Shown: one piece after another, positions 46,976 through 57,645 of the stretch
Layout of the letters: every line of letters begins with the position of its first letter
Position numbering within the stretch: the stretch's first letter is position 1
Origin: Acanthococcus lagerstroemiae
Taxonomy: Eukaryota > Arthropoda > Insecta > Hemiptera > Eriococcidae
Assembly (NCBI GenBank): GCA_031841125.1
Contig: CM063113.1
Coordinates: forward strand, 19,675,312 to 19,739,311
DNA length: 64,000 bases
Reading direction: 5' to 3'
The notes under the pieces: generated by a model
Seen by the model: the letters and a program-made list of their open reading frames with translations, nothing else
Database searches by the model: none
What the model was told of the DNA's origin: nothing
Position numbers and translations under genes: made by a program

Positions 46976-48960
46976 TGAGGAGCTGCGGCAGGACGCGGAC
47001 CGCGATCCCTTCGGCAAGCCGTATCAAGTCGTGATGCGGAGAGCCGAGGGGCCGTCGGTGACGAGCCACATGGAGTCGGGAGTGCTGCAGAAGTTAGTGG
47101 AGGAGCTGTTCCCGCAGCGCCCACCACTACCAGCATCATCGTCTGGAAAGGGCACGGAGGTGTTCTGTCCACTGAGCACCGGCGAAGTGGACAGTGCCAT
47201 CGAGCGGATCCAAACGAAGAAACGGAAGGCACCAGGGCCTGACATGATCCCGAACGTCGTGTGGGAGTCTGTGCATCGGGTGGAGCCGTCCCTCCTGACC
47301 AACGTGTTTAACCGCGCGTTACAGGAGGGGACATTTCTGACCGATGGAAGACGGCGCAGCTTGTCCTCATCAAGAAGCCAGGGAAGCCAGATGGGCAGCC
47401 ATCATCATACCGGCCAATATGCTTGCTCGACACCGTGGGGAAGGTGTTCGAGCGGACGATCGTAGATGGGCTGGAGGCGCACCTGGAGAGGTGGAGAACG
47501 ATCTCGAACAGCCAGTACGGCTTCAGGACCGGCCGTTCGACAGCGGATGCAGCACTCAGGCTGAAGGCTATGGCGGCGAAGGCGATACACGACGGAGAGT
47601 TTTGTGCGGCGGTCAGTCTCGAAGTTCGCAACGCCTTCAACTCGATACCGTACTCATGTATAGTATCGGCGTTGGAGGAGGCGCGGGTGCCGGGCTACCT
47701 CGTGCGGATTATCCGGAGCTATTTCTGCGGGCGTCGGATCGAGATGGAGGAGGCGACAGGACCAGTCTTACGAGCGATGACGTGCGGCGTTCCTCAGGGG
47801 TCGGTCCTTGACCCATCCTGTGGAACGTCGCCTTCAACGGGTTGCTGCGGCTGGCGGTCCTACCAGGCGTGAAACTCATCTGTTATGCCGATGACTCGTT
47901 GGTGGTGTGCCAGGCCGCGACAACAAAAGTCAACCGGGCGTTGGAGTTGCTGACCGGATGGATCGAGTTGACGGGCTTGTGCTTGGCGGTGCAGAAGACG
48001 GAGGCAGTTCTGTTCGCGACGCGCCGCAAGTACGACCAACCAACGTTCATGCTGAAAGGCGAGAGGATCGCGCCATGTCCAGCGCTGAAGTACCTGGGGC
48101 TGTGGTTCGACGGGAAGCTGTCGTTCCGCGAGCACTTCCGGAGAGCGGCGGCGAAGGCAGACCGGGTCGCCGGGCAGCTGTCGCGTCTGATGGCGAACCT
48201 GTGCGGCCCGAGGGAGCGGAAGCGGAGGCTGTACGCGAACGTCGTGTTGTCGGTCCTGATGTACAGAGCACCGGTACTCGCGGACGTCATCCAGATCCCG
48301 TACCGGAGAGTGGAGCTGGAGAAGGTGCAGCGGAGAGTCGCGCTAAGGTGCGTCAGCGTGTATCGCACCGTGTCTTCGGAGGCGGTAGGCGTGCTGGCGC
48401 ACCTTCCACCCATCGAGCTGAAGGTCGATGAGTTGGTACAGTCGTACAAGAAGCAGAAGAAGGCGAGGACGCGGCAGGAGGCACGCCAGGCGAAGCGTGG
48501 TATTCAGCTGACCACGCCTCAGCGATGGACGGAGAGACTCGCCCAGTCTTCGAAAGGCGAGTGGACCCGGGAGCTGATCGGTGAGCTCGACCTGTGGAAA
48601 GGTAGGAAGCACGGGAGCCTGAACTTCCAACTGACCCAGGTCTTGAGCGGGCACGCTTGTTTCTGCTCGTACCTGCATCGGATGGGTTTGGCAGCAAACG
48701 CCGAGTGCATACATTGCACAAGCGGAGAGTAGGACACGCCGTGGCATACGCTGTTCGAGTGCGACGCCTGGGAGGAGGAAGGCGCGAGGCGGTCACGATC
48801 GATCCCGGAGACGGCGTTATCGACCGTCTTGCGCCGGACACTCTGGTCCCGGAGCTGTTTAGGAGCCGAAGCGGTTGGAACCGGGTGTCGGGTTTCGTTT
48901 CAGCCATCATGGACGGAAGATGGAGGCTGAGTGGTCGAGACAGAGGACGCAAGGAGGAGA
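46976..48960 (+). pseudogene. R1-clade ORF2, GC-rich, two frameshifts and a stop
   Basis: Reading starts inside the protein at LEELRQDADRDPFGKPYQVV. It continues with KKRKAPGPDMIPN (fingers), SSYRPICLLDTVGKVFE, QYGFRTGRSTADA, palm A VSLEVRNAFNSI, palm B CGVPQGSVL, catalytic CYADDSLVV, LKYLGLWFD, the R1-typical VYRTVSSEAVGVLAHLPPIEL, SGHACFCSYLHRMGL and a CCHC knuckle (C..C...H....C, about 48711-48765). Frameshifts occur near 47340 and 47815. A TAG at 48730 splits the knuckle. The usual Asp of palm A is Glu here. The endonuclease is missing through 5' truncation. Confidence 0.9.
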
Positions 48961-49392
48961 AGCTGGGCTTGCTGCTGCTGCTGCGGCGGCGGATACCATC
49001 CAGCGAAGCTCGCCCGTAGCACCAGGGCTGGAGCATAGCTCGCCCTCAGTGCAAGGACTGGAGCCACAATCAGACGAGTCTCACGCGATGAGTGAGTGAA
49101 GAGGTGAAGAGGAAGAGGCAGCTCGTCTGGCTGCGGGGGACCTGAAATTTCCAGGCGAGCGCTCAGGGAGCGCGGACCTCGGTCAGTAGGGAACCCCGTG
49201 GTGGCCCTGGCAGGACGCGCGCTCCGTTCCCATCAGGAGAAATGGGGGCTCGGGCCCGGCCCCAAAGCGTTCCCCTCGGTACTGATGCGATGCCCGAAAG
49301 GGTAGTTTCCGGTGCCAGGGGTGCGGTGTCTCTGGGGGCCACTTTGGCATGCGTGCATCGCCATACGTCCCACCACACCATTCGTAAAAGTG
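46976..49392 (+). mobile_element. R1-clade LINE inserted in RTE, 13-bp TSD
   Basis: A 2.4-kb GC-rich insertion is flanked by the exact repeat AGAAGCCTTTTCT (46963-46975 and 49393-49405). One T-N further out also agrees, with one mismatch between. It holds an ORF2 from just before the RT fingers to the CCHC knuckle, then a roughly 600-bp 3' UTR ending near CACCACACCATTC. There is no poly(A), as in many R1-type elements. A second 3' end copy is at 819-943. Its GC content contrasts sharply with the AT-rich host RTE. Confidence 0.9.
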
Positions 49393-49405
49393 AGAAGCCT
49401 TTTCT

Positions 49406-50504
49406 GAATCCCGCCTGTTCATTTCCTTGATGATTTGAATCCCAATGGTTACACATACGTCTTTTTAAGACTGCCATAAATACTTTACACATGTTCGATG
49501 TTAAGTATATTGGCCTGTAATTTTCAATGAGTTCCTTCCCCCTTTCTTGTATAATAATATTATTTCGGCCAAGTTCCACTGTTTTGGATTTTCATAATTA
49601 GAATTTTGTTAAATATTTTAGCCAGTTGTGACACTCTCTGATCGCCAAACCTTTCCAGAATTTCGTTCGTAATTCTATCCGGTCCTGGGGCTATGTCATT
49701 TTTCAATCTATTTCGTACGTATTCCACTTCTCTCTCCATTGTTTCCGGAATTCTTTCCTCCTTCCACCCTCCAGTTTTGGCTATTTTCGATAGCTCGTTT
49801 CGCTAGCGGTAAAAGTCCTCGTAAAAACTTGTTAAAATTTCTTCTTGATGTTGAGTCACTTTTCCTGTCTGATCTTTTAGCTTCAGCATAACGTCTCTCC
49901 CGCCACAACTTTTTTAGTGGACCAACTTTTTTCCAAAATATCTTGAATTTTTTCCTAATCATATATTTTTTAATATCTTCTCTAACATTTTTATACCCCA
50001 ATTTTTGTATTTCAGTTAGCTCAGTTTTGTCCAATGGTGTTCTATTTCTATTTTTCCAAAGGTTATTCTTCCTGACTCGAGAGTCTGTTTTGAAAGCTTA
50101 TCCCTGGTTTTCTCTTTAGCCCTCGTCATTCCAAACTCTTCAACCGTGTTTTCTAAAGCTTGGATCATATTGTCGTAGAAATTTTCCTCGACTTTCATTT
50201 CCTCTAGCACTGATTTTAGTTTCTGGCGTGCATCCTCTTTCTTTCTGACTGGGATGATCCGCCTTCCTCTCCCTGTACTCTTCCTGTGATTTTTATACTA
50301 GACTCTCTGCGGGATGCTCAATTTACAGAGTGATATGCTGTAGTCTGATGAGAAGCCAAATTTTGACAGTGTTGTTACATCTTTAACTACTGACAGGTCA
50401 TTTATTAGTAGGTGGTCAATCTCATTTTTGGTTTTTCCGTCTGGCGAGATCCATGTCCATTTCCTTTTAACTTTTTTTTCTTGTAAAAAGTGTTTGCTGT
50501 ACAT
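49406..50504 (-). pseudogene. RTE endonuclease C terminus, linker and RT start
   Basis: Separate open pieces on the minus strand reconstruct part of one RTE polyprotein: endonuclease end (50504-50298; IDHLLINDLSVVKDV), linker (50210-50016 and 50034-49708) and RT fingers with LAEIILLYKKG and EQAGFRKGF (49579-49406). Frameshifts separate them. The piece at 49163-49579 runs past 49406 into the R1 3' end by chance, so its last 80 or so residues are not RTE. No catalytic palm is present. Confidence 0.75.
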
Positions 50505-50995
50505 AAGTTAAATTATAGGGCAATTTCTACTAATCTTCCACACCTGTCGTTTCTCTCCCCACACCAAATGGGCCGCAGTGTTTTGAATTAGCCTCCCCTC
50601 CTACTTTTGCGTTGAAGTCCCCATTATTACCTGATGGTATTCCTTCTCTTTTTGGATTGTTGCCTCCTGCTCATCGTAAAATTTATCTGCTTCTGCCCTC
50701 TCTGCTCCGGCTATAGGTGCATACACTTGCAAGATTAGCATTTTTGTCTTCTCATCTATTTTCAGTTTTAGTAGGCATATTCTTACAGATATTATTTTAA
50801 TTTCCCCATTATGTTTGATATTTTTGTTAATATAAAAACCAACCCCCTGTAACCTTTTGTGGAACCAAAGTAGTATAGATAGCTGCCTCTCTTCCTTTCT
50901 GCCGGTCTTTCCCCATATTTTCTAACCTCCGACACGTTTTTTAAATAATTTTCATTAGTACTTATATCATTTTTTAAACATTTTTCTTGGGTTTC

Positions 50996-52820
50996 TCAGT
51001 TATAAGTACACTTTATTAAGAAAGTCAATTTAATTTATATGTATGTATTGGGGGAGGGGGGAGAACAAAACTCTTACGGCGCCGCACCACTCCAAATGCC
51101 CGGTAATAATTTTAGCGCATATCCGCTTCTGGGTTTATCTGTCGGAGTTTGTCTTCTCTTAGGTGCTTTCGGTCGCGTTTTTATCGATATATAGCCCCAT
51201 AAAGAGCCTAAGCCATCACCCAAGAGGATTTGTCAATTGCAAATCGAAATCGGTATTCAGAAGTGTCACTCAGTTTACTATACTGGCGCAATCGGACTAT
51301 TCTTTAACTGGCCGCAGTTAGCCAATCGAGGGGCCGCAATAAGGTGCGTTTCATTTTTGTGTTGGTTGGGTCGCAATCGGAAAACTTGCCCGCAAGCTGG
51401 TGTCCGCCATTTGCGTCTGTGCCCGCGTGAAATGTTTGTTTTCTAATTCTGCGTGTTTGAGGCTATTTTGAAACATAGTGAACTGTTGACCGCGAGCTAT
51501 ACTAGAAACGAATTTTTTCGTTTTTGTAGGCTCTCTCTGCCCGGCCGCGTGCACTGCCTACTGCCTACGTATGTCGGCCTGTCGGATTGCCGTGAAAAAT
51601 GACGAACGGTAAACGAATCAAAGGAACGTCAATCGGATGATAGATTAGTTTAGCGCGGAAATTTCGGTAATCGCAGGCTACGCGTGCGGAACGCGTAAAC
51701 GAGAGAAGCTGGCTGAGTGACGGTCGTCCTTTCACCTGACACACTCGTGAACACAAGCAAATGACGAATGACGAACAGGGATGACGAACTGCCAACTGTT
51801 TTGTACTTGGCCTTGCGGAATCTGTGGCGGGAGCAAGAGAAAAATAATTACTAGGCCTGCATCCGCCGATGGAGAAACGCTCATCTTTAGGGTCATGTTC
51901 GCGCCGCCAATATTTTAAGAGGCTAAGCCGGATTGCGAATTTCGCGGCTTCCCAGCGTTCCCTCATGCGGTAAATATCCGACTCGACGACGAGATACCCA
52001 GCAGTGTACACACGCGGTGACGAAAGACGTAGAATTTATTTATCGGTGGTTTCAATCGCTGTCGAGGATTATTGAGTTAGTTACACGTTTCCAGTGGTAG
52101 AAACGACTCTCTCTCACCCTCTCTATCTCTCTCACATTTTGTCTCTCCCTCTCCCCCTGCAGGCTTTCTCATTCCGTACGCAGTATCTCTTGCTCGCTGT
52201 CGCGCGGTTTTCGACTCCGGATAAGACAAATCCAACGCTAGGAAATTTATTAATATACGCTGAAGAAGAGTGGCGGGGGACTGTGGTACGCGATATCGAC
52301 GATCGAGCGCTGTCAGGAAGAAGTTTTCTTACATTCCCCTCGTATACGTACATGTGTGTATCCGTGTACTCGTATACCCGTAATGCAACATCTCGTTCTC
52401 TGCAATTTGTAATTCGAGCGTGTTTGGAAAATTTCAACGACGTCCGCGGCACTGGGAGGGCGAGCGCCGTTACAAGGATATCATGTTCGAGAACCGGCGA
52501 GAAAACGAATTGCGACCATTTTCCCGACGATTTTTCACATTTGCGAACGCGTTTTCCTCGAGTGATGGGATTGCGGAGCGAGAGAGCAACGTCGAATGAG
52601 CGAGGTACTCGATAAAAATGAAGTTACGAGAGTTATCAACGCCTGTTCGATAACGACATGGTGCGGGGCATTCGCGCCAAATTTCGTAAGGATCCTGCGT
52701 TTCGTCGATCAAATTTAATTAATTGTAGTAAGGCCTAAGGCTAAGTTTGAAGATTGGAGCTCATGTGTCCGATACCAGTGGTTTATAGTTATGGAAAAAA
52801 TGGGTCTAAATGGGAGTTTG
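50996..52820. other. Unassigned CpG-richer DNA with two longer open frames
   Basis: Open frames of 148 residues (51565-52011 minus) and 173 residues (52094-52615 plus) lie in a stretch richer in CpG than its flanks. Neither shows a domain I recognise. A pyrimidine tract followed by TGCAG (52108-52162) resembles a 3' splice site before the plus-strand frame. The segment appears single-copy within the window and could hold host exons or regulatory DNA, but this is unproven. Confidence 0.35.
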
Positions 52821-53529
52821 CCTGTAATCTCCCTTCTTTTTCTTCTTAAAGTCCCGGTCGATGCAATCACAGCTACACCAGCTGGGCAGAGCTGCGGACA
52901 TAATTTCTCCTCTTTTCCCGGTCCTCTGATTTTCTAGCGACCGCGTGAACTGGTTTTCCTCATTTGTCTCGAATTTGGTCTATCCACTCTCATTAGGCTG
53001 CGAATATGGAGCTGCCTGTCCTGTGTTTTTCTATTTATAACTAGCTTGTGCAGATTGTCGGTCTACGATCTCATGATGTGACCAAAATATTTTAACATGA
53101 GACGCGTAGAGTAGGACACTTAGCCGTTCAAGTTTTTCTATTTCCATCCACAGTGGACACATTTGTTGGCTTTGCAGTCCATGAGACGCGAAGCATTCTC
53201 CATTCTCCTCCAGATCCGAAGCTCCAGGCTGTTCAGTCTATTTCGTTCGATTTTGCGTAATGTTCAAGTTTTAGCTCCATGGAGCATAATAGGGAAGATC
53301 AGTATCTGTACCATTTTGATTTTTGTGTTTTTCCTGATGTCGTGACTCTTCCAAATACGACTAGTTTTACAACAGCCTGTCTAGCAAGTTGAGCTCTTCT
53401 TCTTATTTTGGTCTCGCTAGTCCTATGACAATATGTCAAGGAGTCAATGTAAACAAAGGATTGTCCCATCTCGTAACCCAACATGTGCGTGTCTTGTGAG
53501 GTTAATTTCTCCTCCTCGATCTCTGAGCA

Positions 53530-53805
53530 TCACTTTGGTTTTTTTCCTTGTTTAGCAGAAGACTGTATCCAGCGCTTACTCTTTGACTCTTCTCCAGCAG
53601 CTGTTCCAGCTCCTCTCGAGTCCGCTAGAATTGTCGTGTCATCTGCGTATCGAAGGTTATTGATGCGTCTTCCTCCAATAGAAACTCCACCCTGCCAACC
53701 AGTCTGGACTTCCCGCATTATGTGCTTTCCGTATTCTTGAATAACAGGGGCGACACAGATCCTACCGGACGCCGTTTCCAACTGGAAAGGCATCCGATTC
53801 CCCAT
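53530..53805 (-). pseudogene. RTE/BovB-like RT palm with YADD box
   Basis: A 91-residue open stretch contains the end of palm motif B in degraded form (GRICVAPVI), then YGKHIMREVQTGWQGGVSIGG, NNLRYADDTTILADS with the catalytic aspartate pair, and the start of the thumb. Upstream and downstream parts are in other frames and, beyond 53845, on the far side of an inserted element. It is an inactive LINE fragment. Confidence 0.8.
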
Positions 53806-53844
53806 AATTTACCCTCATATAGAGGCGGTACTGTCTCGAGCATG

Positions 53845-55734
53845 GTGTCCATTCTCTGGAAACCCTGGAAAAGTCCGGGAATTTTGTCCGTCTAGAAAAG
53901 TCATGTAAAAGTCATAAAATTTTGGAATTTTCAGCATCATTCACCTGAAAGTCAGGGAATTTTGTAAAAAAAATCGACTGCGAAATCCTGCAGTATTTCA
54001 AACAGATTTTACCCTATTTCGTTAAAAAAAATTTTTCCTTCGCTTCGCTGAGGCAATTTTCTTTTTTTTTTTCTTTCACAGGAGAAGGGCGTGAGTAATA
54101 CAACCCCCTCTCTTATTGCAGTAATACAGAGTGTGTTGGTGTGATGAAATAGTTTTCATGGTATGTAAAAATTTTTTTGAGAAAGTCGTAATGAAACGAA
54201 AATTTGAAAACCAATGAATTCATCTTGAGGGACATGCTGCCGTCGGATTTTTCTTCGATTCCCCTCTTCTTCGCAAATGTAGATAAAGGTAATGAAAGGG
54301 TCTTTAGGGACAGAGTAATTAATCCACAAAATTTGAAAGAAATTTAAAGACCGCATAATAATTATTATCGCGTTGCGAAAGAGTCCATTGTTTTCAAATA
54401 TATGACGTTATATGGTATCTGTCGATACTTATAAATTAAAGCCTCCCTTGGTGCCATACTTTTTCAAATGCTAACCACTTTCTTACTTTCATAGCATTTG
54501 TCGTTAGATATGCTGCTGCTTTTTTCACCTGGATTCCAGAATTCATTAGTTCCAAATACTTTACGAGATTCTAAAGTCAGTTTGTTGGACAAGATAGCCA
54601 ACCAAGCTCTGAGTCGCTGATTTCGAATATCGCCGCAGATATTTTTATCCAACCCCTTCCAGAGCACTGTCGTAATACGAATTCAGCTTCTCCGGCGAAA
54701 AATTGCACCAAGTTTCGAAATAGGGATGATTTTGTGTCGCTGATTTCGCGAATATCGCTTCCGATTTTTAATCTGGACCAAATTTAATCTCCTGTGCTTT
54801 TTCAGTTGATACATTTTTACGACGTTATTTCTTATTAGCAACACTTTGAATAAATAAAACTATATTTTTACCTTGTAATTAGAAAGGGTGAATTTCGGGG
54901 GTCAACCGTTGCTTGTCCTACGCTCTTGCTACCTCATTGGTCGCACCAGGAGGGACAGGATGTAAAAATCTCTCTATATATTAAAAACCAAAACTCCTCC
55001 TCCCCTTCCCCCTCCTAAAAAAAAAACCTCCAAGGAGCCTGATATCTAAATCCCGGGCTTCGTCCAAGTCATAACAGACATAAAAAGACATATAATGACA
55101 TAACTCTCTATAATATTAAAAACCAAAACTCCTCCTCCCATTCCCCCTCCCCCTCCTGAAAAAACACTGCGGGTTGCCTACCTAAAAAGTAGAAAAATTA
55201 CAGGGGCAGATCAGCTACTTTCAAGGACATAATCTGTTCTAACATAAAAGATCTCTAAGTTTTAAGACATAACCGACATAATAAGACATAAAATGACGTA
55301 ATTACCCATAATCTTCAAGATCACAAGTCGCTGCAGGTTGCCTGCCTGGCCCACCTAAAATGGAATACAGCGACTTCGAAAACCTATAAACCAATTTTGG
55401 AATTTTATTCTTTCACCCCCTTCACGGTCGGCATTAAGTCACACGAAAAAAATCTATGAAGTCGTTAATTGACATTGCACCCCGCTGAACCCATAGAGCT
55501 CGTCTTCATTTCCATCATTTAATTTTTACACAGCCCCTCTGCCACAGCTTCATAAGAACACGGCAGTAAAAAAAAGATTGTGAAGTGATTGACAATATTC
55601 GTCGCTCCCGATGTTCGAAAAAATTTGACACCCCTCCCCCTTGAATGTGTAATTTGTGTTTGAAGGGTCTGGAAAACTGAATAAACTGACCTGGAAAAGT
55701 CAGGGAGAATCATTTCGGAATAAGAATAGACATC
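53845..55734. mobile_element. About 1.9-kb TIR element inside the BovB-like LINE
   Basis: The left end (GGTGTCCATTCTCTGGAAAC, then CTGGAAAAGTC.GGGAATTTTG) and the right end, read in reverse (GGATGTCTATTCTTATTCC, then CCTGACTTTTCCAGG), are related inverted sequences. The host LINE resumes on both sides (LYRQD on the right, a palm B relic on the left). Inside are tandem C-rich units (54971-55330) but no recognised transposase. The target duplication is not clear. Related termini occur at 6678 and 45776. Confidence 0.5.
54965..55320. repeat. Tandem units starting TCTCTATA.ATTAAAAACC
   Basis: Two units begin at about 54971 and 55105 (spacing about 134 bp). Each has TATTAAAAACCAAAACTCC, a TCCCC-rich block and then words such as GACATAA.A and GACATA.AATGACATAA. 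A third, partial unit with the GACATAA words runs to about 55300. The unit start resembles a Helitron 5' end (TC followed by TATATATTAAA), but no CTRR 3' end with hairpin was identified. Confidence 0.5.
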
Positions 55735-56029
55735 CTGTCGATACAGATTTTCCAAGAGGCACGATCGGTGGTGAGGAACACCCATTTCCTCCAACATGAG
55801 AACAACCTATTCCACATCACGCTGTCGAAGGTTTTGGAACTCACGAGCTTTCTCAATAATTTATTTCAGTTTCAGAATTTGTTCTCTTGTTCCCGTGTCA
55901 GCATGAATCCAGTCTGCTCCTGTGGGATCTTTGCATATATGAAATTCTTCTGACTATTGTTGATTACTCTGAGTGTGATCGTACTGGCATGTGAAATTAA
56001 AGTAATGGTCCTGTAGTTGCTGCATTTCT

Positions 56030-56115
56030 TCAATAGGAGCACACAACTAATAACACTCATTGATTTAACAGGCTGCATAATCACAGGCAACCAATAGGAG
56101 CACACGACTAAACAG
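56030..56115. repeat. Short 60-bp direct duplication
   Basis: AATAGGAGCACACAACTAA (about 56032) recurs as AATAGGAGCACACGACTAA about 60 bp later (about 56092). It lies at the edge of the BovB-like LINE. Confidence 0.6.
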
Positions 56116-56540
56116 GTTTACCATACGGTACTACTCTCGACTATAACTACAGGACCACAAGAGACAAGTCTCATTTACGGTACTCTACTGATGATGGCAT
56201 GACAGCCGAAAGCGCCCTTGAATACAGAAGAAGAAAAAGTGAATTGGTACACCCTACACACGGAATATCTGGTTCTAATTCGACATTTCCATACACAAGT
56301 TGTATCTGCGCAGAACTCGCTCCATTTTGCTAATGTCTGTTTCTCCGACGAAGCTACAGTCCTGTCGGTTTTTTCTGTGGCCCAATTTCGCATTTCAAAC
56401 TGACCAGTTATATTTTTGATCTTCTTGTACATTAGATGCACATTGCCATTCTCTGCATTTTCTTGTATCTCTTCATAAATACTGCGATAATAATTATTTT
56501 TATTTTCAGGACACCTCCTTTGTATTTCATAATCTAGAAT

Positions 56541-57060
56541 TTACTTCGACAAAAAAATGATTAGTTTCCTTTGAACCTCGATCTTCCCCTTTGTAAGCAT
56601 TTCGAAACTTTACGAGGAGTTATTTGACTGTCTTTGAGTTTCGCCTTTGAAACTAATTTGGATACGTAGAAACTTGAAAGCTAATTTGAATCCGGATTAT
56701 ATCTACGATACGAAAAAGTATTGACAGAAATTTAATCGTAAGTCTCTGACATTCAGCAGTTTACGTACTCCTCAACTACGAATTTTTGTAACTTTTATCA
56801 CGTAGATTCTGTTACGAATTACAGTAATTTACTACCAGTAAACATCAGAGATTTATGAGAATTCCTAGTTATTTTTGTCTGTTCCTCCGTTTACTCGTAG
56901 TAAAAAACTCGACTCGTTTTGTCGCTTTTGATTTCGGAAATCCAATATATAAAAGTGGTTATTTGTCTGCGTGTGTTTGTTCGAGGTTGGTGGGTGAACC
57001 GTAAGAGTTGGTGGGGAGTTACTAAATGTGTGCGTATGAAGCCGCAATAGGTTTTAAGCT
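56541..57060. other. Unassigned DNA
   Basis: No gene or repeat recognised. Confidence 0.4.
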
Positions 57061-57063
57061 ATA

Positions 57064-57645
57064 AAAAATTTTGGTACCCTAATTAGGCGGCACAAAACTT
57101 TGCTCCCGTTTTTTTAAACTTGGATTTTCCGGAATTGTCTTACATTGAACGTCTTCACATTATGTTAAAATTTGGTGACGGTAACCGTATCCCTTTATAA
57201 ATAATTGGGGGGGGGGGTGAAAACCTGAAATTTTGAAAACGAGCTCAAAATGCCTAATTATTATATTTATATCTGATTTAACTCGACCATAATATACTTG
57301 GATATTGTCTCGTATTTATTTATGTATCATACGGCCCATACCTTTGGACTAAAAAATCGGTATGTACCCTTTCTAGGAGGGTACCACAGAATTTTACCCC
57401 TTCTGGACCCCATATTGTTTTGACTTCGATTTTTCGGAATCGTTTCACATTGAATTTCTCCACATTATGTTGAAATTTTGTGGCTATAACTGTCTCCCTT
57501 CAGAAATTATTAGGAGGTTGAAAATCTGAAATTTCCAAAATGAGCTTAAAATACCTTATCACATTTACATTTGATTTAACACGACCATAATATATTTGAA
57601 TATTGATTGTTCCCGTTTATGTACTTCCTGGTCCATTTTTAGCCC
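57064..57645. repeat. Tandem duplication, 305-bp period
   Basis: Two adjacent colinear units share GGTAC.CT, TTTTCGGAAT-type sequence, CACATTATGTTRAAATTT, a G-rich or gapped block, CTGAAATTT..AAAA, GAGCT.AAAAT, GATTTAA..CGACCATAATATA and TATTTGRATATTG. The CACATTATGTT landmarks at 57156 and 57461 fix the period at 305 bp. The units differ by perhaps 20-25%, so the duplication is old. Flanks contain no coding. A G run of about 12 lies at 57205-57217. Confidence 0.75.

Larger units (their letters stand above)
46912..50995 (-). mobile_element. RTE LINE, split by an R1-clade LINE
   Basis: Read downward from 50995: endonuclease YLYYFGSTKGYRG (about 50880), AKVGGE region (about 50590), SPDGKTKNEIDHLLINDLS (about 50400-50450). 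Then the linker (50210-49730), IILLYKKGER (about 49540) and EQAGFRKGFS (about 49410-49435). Across the inserted R1 it continues with TVENIFVVNQIIE (about 46920-46958). It belongs to the same group as 17970-20970, whose protein has FSTVDHIYTINQVMEK at this point. The palm and C terminus are lost to the left. Stops are common. Confidence 0.85.
52825..56540 (-). mobile_element. BovB-like RTE LINE, split by a 1.9-kb element
   Basis: Read downward from 56540: linker NYYRSIYEEIQENAENGN and VHLMYKKIKNITG (about 56400-56500), RT KKCSNYRTITLISHAS (about 56000-56025), EQTGFM (about 55905) and EEMGVPHHRSCLLENLYRQD (about 55740-55795). Across the insert come IYAE-like EYGKHIMRE, then WQGGVSIGGRRINNLRYADD (about 53640-53705; catalytic YADD), YLDSLTYCHRTSE-type sequence (about 53430) and C-terminal blocks to about 52840. 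The WQGGV.IGGR.INNLRYADDT segment recalls BovB-type RTE elements. The DNA between 56110 and 56290 may be a further insertion. Confidence 0.75.

Noticed and set aside
47883..49036. Long minus-strand frames (188 and 227 residues) opposite the R1 LINE
   Set aside because: They are shadows of the GC-rich plus-strand ORF2, arginine/serine/proline-rich and without motifs. The plus-strand reading has clear RT blocks.
51565..52011. 148-residue minus-strand open frame
   Set aside because: No domain and no supporting signals. It is retained only as part of an unassigned CpG-richer segment.
54965..55320. CRISPR-like array
   Set aside because: Only two or three diverged units of about 134 bp occur, in an animal genome and without uniform repeats and spacers. 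It is a tandem repeat.
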